Shown piece after piece: positions 5,910-8,821 of a stretch of DNA of 8,821 bases. Under the pieces are notes generated by a model. That model was not told where the DNA came from. It worked only from the letters and a program-made list of their open reading frames with translations, and searched no databases. The position numbers and the translations under genes are program-made. Location: assembly GCA_022784805.1 (NCBI GenBank), contig JALFYG010000103.1:1-8821 (forward strand). Reading direction: 5' to 3'. Source of the stretch: Spirochaetales bacterium (GTDB lineage: Bacteria; Spirochaetota; Spirochaetia; Sphaerochaetales; Sphaerochaetaceae). Position 1 is the first letter of the stretch, and each line of letters opens with the position of its first letter.

Positions 5910-6426
5910 AAAATGAGATGTCCCCCACTGTAGAGTGGTCTCCGACTATATCGGAGACAAGCTTCACTGCATAAAAAGGAATCCCCAAGGAGAGGGCCGC
6001 TATTCCCACGCCATAGGCCTCCATATCTACGCAGTCTGGAGAAAAATGGGAGAAAGCATCCCTGTAAGAAGATGTAAATGTACCGGAGGAAAGAAGTGTA
6101 AGGCCGGATTTTCTGTCCCCGGTCCGTAGTTCTTTTATTGTGGAGCGGTTCCAATCAATGGTTGCACCCAGGGAAAGGTGCATGGAAGAGAGATCTTGGT
6201 CTGGGGTGACCACTGTGGAAAATGACACCACCTCTCCCCTTTTGATCCTTCCGAGGCTTCCGCAGGTTCCGACGCTAATGACGACTTCAGCCCCGCTTTT
6301 TACAATTTCTCCCGCAGTCTTTGCGGAAGCAAGAATAGGCCCCACTCCGGAGACCAAAGTGAGAAAATGCTTCTCAAAGCCTTTGATCTCCGCCTTATCT
6401 GAGGCCACAACCAATATTTTCTTCAT
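5848..6426 (-). CDS. Short MTA/SAH nucleosidase-like protein (nucleoside phosphorylase fold)
   Basis: Predicted to cleave the glycosidic bond of methylthioadenosine or S-adenosylhomocysteine, recycling products of SAM-using enzymes. Visible marks are SGVGP at 26-30, SVGTCGSLG at 51-59 for the substrate pocket, VDMEAYG at 133-139 and VKLVSDIVGD at 154-163 with the catalytic-type Ser-Asp at 158-159. At 192 residues it is about 35-40 shorter than usual MtnN. The shortening lies near the N-terminus, between the first strand (MKKILVVASDKAEIKGF) and SGVGP, where the acid-base glutamate region normally sits. It may therefore have another nucleoside substrate. Its ATG overlaps the hexokinase stop (TAATG), implying translational coupling. 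Its 3' end overlaps the patatin gene. Confidence 0.8.
   Translation of the reverse strand: MKKILVVASDKAEIKGFEKHFLTLVSGVGPILASAKTAGEIVKSGAEVVISVGTCGSLGRIKRGEVVSFSTVVTPDQDLSSMHLSLGATIDWNRSTIKELRTGDRKSGLTLLSSGTFTSSYRDAFSHFSPDCVDMEAYGVGIAALSLGIPFYAVKLVSDIVGDHSTVGDISFSMREGRERLLEVLLELKDSL
5938..5958. other. Perfect hairpin inside the nucleosidase gene, just past the patatin stop
   Basis: GTCTCCGA (5938-5945) and TCGGAGAC (5951-5958) form an 8-bp perfect stem with a 5-nt loop, 28 nt after the patatin stop codon. Neither strand has a U-run after it. It encodes part of the conserved VSDIVGD segment, so it may be chance. Otherwise it could protect the 3' end of the patatin mRNA. Confidence 0.3.
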
Positions 6427-7706
6427 TAGACGCAGAGTCCTGCGATTGCTGCACCGATTGTTGGTGAGTTATCGATGGAGACAATCTGGCAGACTTTTCC
6501 TTCCTTTTTCCAGAGAATCTCATCCAAGTACTGTTTTACATAGTCTTCAAGGAAACAAGTCTTGTAGAAGGTTGTGCCGTCAGCATTGATGACGACAGGG
6601 CGTCTTGGGTCGTCACCCTCTCCTGAAGCAAGAACTGCTGCAGTGAGGTTGATGGCTGTAAGCTTACCGGATCTCTCAACGATGGAGCGCATGATGATGT
6701 AAGCATTCTTTGCGTCTTCTTTATCAAGGGCGAAGAAAGAGAGTGGATTGGAGAAGTCTCCAGCTTCTCTCAAGTAGCCGCCAACATCCTTAGTTTCAAG
6801 ATCTGTCATCTCAGAGAGCTTTTCTTTGGCTGCTGTGGAGAATACTCCTTCTTCAGCGGCCTTCTTCAAAACAAAGAGAGCGAATGGACCAAGGTATGCT
6901 CCGCTGATTTTCTTTTCCAAGTGATAGGAAGTGCTGTCCTTGGTGGTCTTCATAAACTCTTCGTCGATTTCAGAGAGTTCCAGCTTCAAGCATCCAGACT
7001 CAACGTTGATGATCTGGCTGCCTTCAGCAAGGTCTATCTTCTTGATGTTTGAGTTTCTCTCAACATATGCTGTGTTGGTTCCTGTACCGAGAATAAAGCC
7101 GATATATGTGGAAGCGTCTCCCTTATATGCAGCCTTTGCAGCAAGAAGTGTTGCAACGGTGTCGTTGACTACGCTTACTGTCATACCCTCTGTGTCATAT
7201 CCACGGGATGAAAGCTCCTTCAAAAGTTCCTTTCCAAGTCTCTTTCCGATGACTTCAGGAGCCTTGATCTCCTTACTGAACATTAGTGGGATACCGTCGT
7301 GGTCTGGAGTAATCTCGGCGGCATATGAGAAACAGAAGCCGATCTTCTTGCTCTTTCCCATAAAGCGTTCGATATTGTCAGCAAGGATAGAGAAGAACTC
7401 CTTTGAGCTTACTTCTTTCTTTGCACCTGGCATTCCTACCTTAACAAAGTCAGAGATCTCTGCAACACCATTATTGAATGTAACGAGGCAGGTGCGGAAA
7501 TTGGTGCCACCGGCATCCATAACAATAACGCTTTCCCCGTCAGGAATATCATTTCCTGCTTCTGTATATGTAGCAATCATTGCCAGGGAGCTTTCTTTCC
7601 CTTCCAAACCGTCCTTCATTTCAGAAGAAAAGAAATCAAGAACCTTGTCTGAGCTTACATCTTCAGCTCTTAAACCATGCCTTTTGAGAAATTCATATGC
7701 TTTCAT
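6426..7706 (-). CDS. hxk: Hexokinase, eukaryotic-type fold
   Basis: ATP-dependent phosphorylation of glucose or other hexoses as the first glycolytic step; 426 residues, one hexokinase unit. The phosphate-1 motif DAGGTNFR is at 64-71, the sugar-binding FSYAAEITPDHDGIPL at 126-141, the catalytic region NDTVATLLA at 181-189 with Asp182, the phosphate-2 motif GTGTN at 207-211, NVESG at 234-238 with the sugar-contacting Glu236, and the adenosine motif DNSPTIGAAIAGL at 412-424. This is the eukaryotic hexokinase family rather than the short bacterial glucokinase. Such enzymes are known from Treponema, among others. The start ATG follows AAGGGG with a 5-nt spacer. The exported-protein gene ends 14 bp upstream and the nucleosidase start overlaps the stop codon, so these form an operon. 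Confidence 0.92.
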   Translation of the reverse strand: MKAYEFLKRHGLRAEDVSSDKVLDFFSSEMKDGLEGKESSLAMIATYTEAGNDIPDGESVIVMDAGGTNFRTCLVTFNNGVAEISDFVKVGMPGAKKEVSSKEFFSILADNIERFMGKSKKIGFCFSYAAEITPDHDGIPLMFSKEIKAPEVIGKRLGKELLKELSSRGYDTEGMTVSVVNDTVATLLAAKAAYKGDASTYIGFILGTGTNTAYVERNSNIKKIDLAEGSQIINVESGCLKLELSEIDEEFMKTTKDSTSYHLEKKISGAYLGPFALFVLKKAAEEGVFSTAAKEKLSEMTDLETKDVGGYLREAGDFSNPLSFFALDKEDAKNAYIIMRSIVERSGKLTAINLTAAVLASGEGDDPRRPVVINADGTTFYKTCFLEDYVKQYLDEILWKKEGKVCQIVSIDNSPTIGAAIAGLCV

Positions 7707-7720
7707 AGATACCCCTTTTT

Positions 7721-8329
7721 TTATCCGCCGGATTTCAATCGATATTTCAAATCAACTTTATATTTTGATGAGTTGACTATGAACTCTTTAGATTGTACTA
7801 CAAGATTTCCTTTGCTGTCACCCGAGACTTCCAAAACACCCTTTACATTCCACTCTTTTCCTCTCTCTTTCAGGACCACGTCCGCCTTTACGGAGAGGGA
7901 TATGGAGGAAAGGTCCCTTCCCATAAATAGTTCCAGTTCATTGGGGTCTTTCTTACTGTCGATCGCTATCTTGCCATCCACCAAAAGGTCATCCTTCTCA
8001 TACCCGGCGTCAAGCAGGATGCTCTGTATCTGCTGCATCAATGATGAGCGCTGGGTGGCGGTGAAGAGGGCGCTATCGAACATACTTATGTTCTGTGGCT
8101 TAGTTGTCAGGGCATCATAATATAAAGAGACATCGGAGGAAGAAAATATCACTCTATCGGGAAAGAGCCCGTCCCCCTCCAGGGTTACTCCCGGGAGGAT
8201 TATCCTTGGCTTTGATGCAGAAGAAGCCATCACACTCAGTGTCACTGTCTCCATCTCTTCGAAGCATGGGGAAGAGAAGAGAGGGTATAGGCATATAAGC
8301 ATCAAAGCGAAAGCTAGTGTTTTCTTCAC
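7721..8329 (-). CDS. Exported protein of unknown function
   Basis: 202 residues. The N-terminus has two lysines and then a hydrophobic core (LAFALMLICLYPLF), a signal peptide ending near residues 20-24. The SSPC at 19-22 has Pro before Cys, a poor lipobox, so secretion by ordinary signal peptidase or an atypical spirochaetal lipoprotein are both possible. The mature part is polar. It has a central stretch with helix-like QRSSLMQQIQSILLDAG, and a C-terminal half of alternating hydrophobic residues that suggests beta-strands (SISLSVKADVVL, GNLVVQSKEFIVN). I do not recognise a family. The start is GTG at 8329 with no clear ribosome binding site; a TAG stop in frame lies just upstream. It is the first gene of the operon with hexokinase, 14 bp away. 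Confidence 0.75.
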   Translation of the reverse strand: MKKTLAFALMLICLYPLFSSPCFEEMETVTLSVMASSASKPRIILPGVTLEGDGLFPDRVIFSSSDVSLYYDALTTKPQNISMFDSALFTATQRSSLMQQIQSILLDAGYEKDDLLVDGKIAIDSKKDPNELELFMGRDLSSISLSVKADVVLKERGKEWNVKGVLEVSGDSKGNLVVQSKEFIVNSSKYKVDLKYRLKSGG

Positions 8330-8335
8330 TGTTTC

Positions 8336-8341
8336 AGTCTA
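8336..8341 (-). promoter_or_regulatory. Weak -10-like box before the exported-protein gene
   Basis: TAGACT on the minus strand, preceded by TG, ends 6 nt before the GTG start. No good -35 and no ribosome binding site are seen. The placement is like that of the radical SAM and sbcB genes, but the match is only 4 of 6. Confidence 0.25.
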
Positions 8342-8347
8342 CATTTT

Positions 8348-8361
8348 TTTGAGCTTTGAGC
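8348..8361. repeat. Tandem 7-bp direct repeat
   Basis: TTTGAGC occurs twice in a row, in the gap between the divergent exported-protein and sbcB genes. It may be chance, or a binding site upstream of either promoter. Confidence 0.35.
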
Positions 8362-8383
8362 AATATCAAAGAGATAGATTCTC

Positions 8384-8392
8384 TGCTAGAAT
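8384..8392 (+). promoter_or_regulatory. Extended -10 of sbcB
   Basis: TGCTAGAAT is an extended -10 (TG-N-TAGAAT) ending 8 nt before the sbcB ATG. RNA would start at or one or two bases before the start codon. The uraA promoter has the near-identical TGCTAGGAT. No matching -35 is evident at normal spacing. Confidence 0.5.
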
Positions 8393-8400
8393 ATTGGAAT

Positions 8401-8821
8401 ATGAAGAACACTATCCTTTGGTATGACTTGGAAACCTTTGGCCTCAATCCTCGTTATGATAGGATTGCCCAAGCTGCGGCAATCCGCACAGATATGGAGC
8501 TAAATGTCATAGATCAGCCAATACTTCTATACTCAAAGCTTTCTCCCGATTATCTTCCTGTCCCTGAAAGCTGCATGGTCACAGGAATTACACCTCAGAT
8601 AGTAAACGAAGTGGGAATAAGAGAGTCGGAGATGATCGATAAGCTTTTGTCTGAGATGATGAAACCAGGAACCATAACCACAGGTTTCAACTCCATAGGC
8701 TTTGACGACGAGTGCATCAGATCCACACTCTATAGAAACTTATATGACCCCTATGAAAGGGAATACTCCAATGGCTGCTCCCGGTGGGATATCTTGAACC
8801 TAGTGAGAGCCACCAGGGACC
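8401..8821 (+). CDS. sbcB: Exonuclease I, N-terminal part (runs off the window)
   Basis: 3'-to-5' single-strand DNA exonuclease of the DEDD (DnaQ-like) group, used in recombination and mismatch repair. The first 140 codons are visible. WYDLETFG at 7-14 gives the metal ligands Asp9 and Glu11. PRYDRIAQAAAIRTD (17-31), DYLPVPE (50-56), TGITPQ (61-66), FDDECIR (101-107, with the third acidic ligand), YRNLYDPYERE (111-121) and SRWDILNLVRA (127-137) follow the E. coli ExoI order closely. The remaining active-site residues and the C-terminal domains lie beyond the right edge. The ATG is preceded by an extended -10 only 8 nt away and just a weak GGAA, so translation may be leaderless. ExoI commonly works together with SSB, whose C-terminal tip it binds in E. 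coli. The ssb gene in this window has an altered tip. Confidence 0.93.
   Translation, partial: MKNTILWYDLETFGLNPRYDRIAQAAAIRTDMELNVIDQPILLYSKLSPDYLPVPESCMVTGITPQIVNEVGIRESEMIDKLLSEMMKPGTITTGFNSIGFDDECIRSTLYRNLYDPYEREYSNGCSRWDILNLVRATRD

Noticed and set aside
4701..6426. Phage-defence (CBASS-like) island around the patatin gene
   Set aside because: No cyclase, ubiquitin-like pair, HORMA or other defence gene is adjacent; the neighbours are housekeeping genes.
6931..7776. Long open frame of 281 codons opposite hexokinase
   Set aside because: It is antisense to a well-supported enzyme, has no family features and no ribosome binding site; the frame is a product of codon use in hexokinase.
7721..8329. 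Lipoprotein call from the Cys at residue 22
   Set aside because: Pro directly before the Cys does not fit a lipobox well; left as a possibility only.
1..8821. tRNA, rRNA, insertion sequence, CRISPR array or attachment site
   Set aside because: No tRNA-like cloverleaf, transposase, regularly spaced repeat or flanking duplication was seen when reading both strands.

Overview
The window is 8.8 kb of ordinary, densely packed bacterial chromosome, moderate in G+C by eye. I see no mobile element, CRISPR array, tRNA or rRNA. It holds ten recognisable or near-complete genes plus an unidentified 3' gene fragment at the left edge. The taxonomic guess is a host-associated spirochaete (Treponema/Sphaerochaeta-like). 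This rests on a eukaryotic-type hexokinase and an archaeal-type UMP kinase together with SSB, PyrR and exonuclease I. It is an inference of moderate-to-low confidence.

Layout. At 1-202 (+) lies the end of an unidentified gene. The uracil permease gene uraA (245-1594, -) is divergent from pyrR (1828-2373, +). Between them is a complete PyrR-type transcription attenuator for uraA: an extended -10 promoter, a PyrR-binding hairpin, a competing antiterminator pairing and an intrinsic terminator ending in six U. An ssb gene (2387-2815, -) converges on pyrR across a shared hairpin and is divergent from an archaeal-type UMP kinase gene (2919-3608, +). A COG1313-type radical SAM gene (3600-4553, -) overlaps the end of the kinase gene by 9 bp and is divergent from a patatin-like phospholipase gene (4701-5909, +). 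The patatin gene runs 62 bp into the 3' end of a three-gene minus-strand operon: an exported protein of unknown function (7721-8329), hexokinase (6426-7706) and a short MTA/SAH-type nucleosidase (5848-6426). Exonuclease I (sbcB, 8401 onward, +) starts at the right edge and runs out of the window.

How the genes fit together. The left 3.6 kb is a pyrimidine-salvage neighbourhood. UraA brings in uracil, PyrR senses UMP/UTP (and may have some uracil phosphoribosyltransferase activity), and UMP kinase makes UDP. The uraA leader RNA is arranged so that nucleotide-loaded PyrR would hold the binding hairpin, free the terminator and shut down uracil uptake. This attenuator is the most substantial finding. 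The right half combines glucose phosphorylation, nucleoside-by-product cleavage, lipid hydrolysis and DNA repair, with no single evident pathway. Several genes (radical SAM, sbcB, perhaps the exported protein) have a -10-like box 6-8 nt before the start codon and no convincing Shine-Dalgarno, which suggests leaderless mRNAs.
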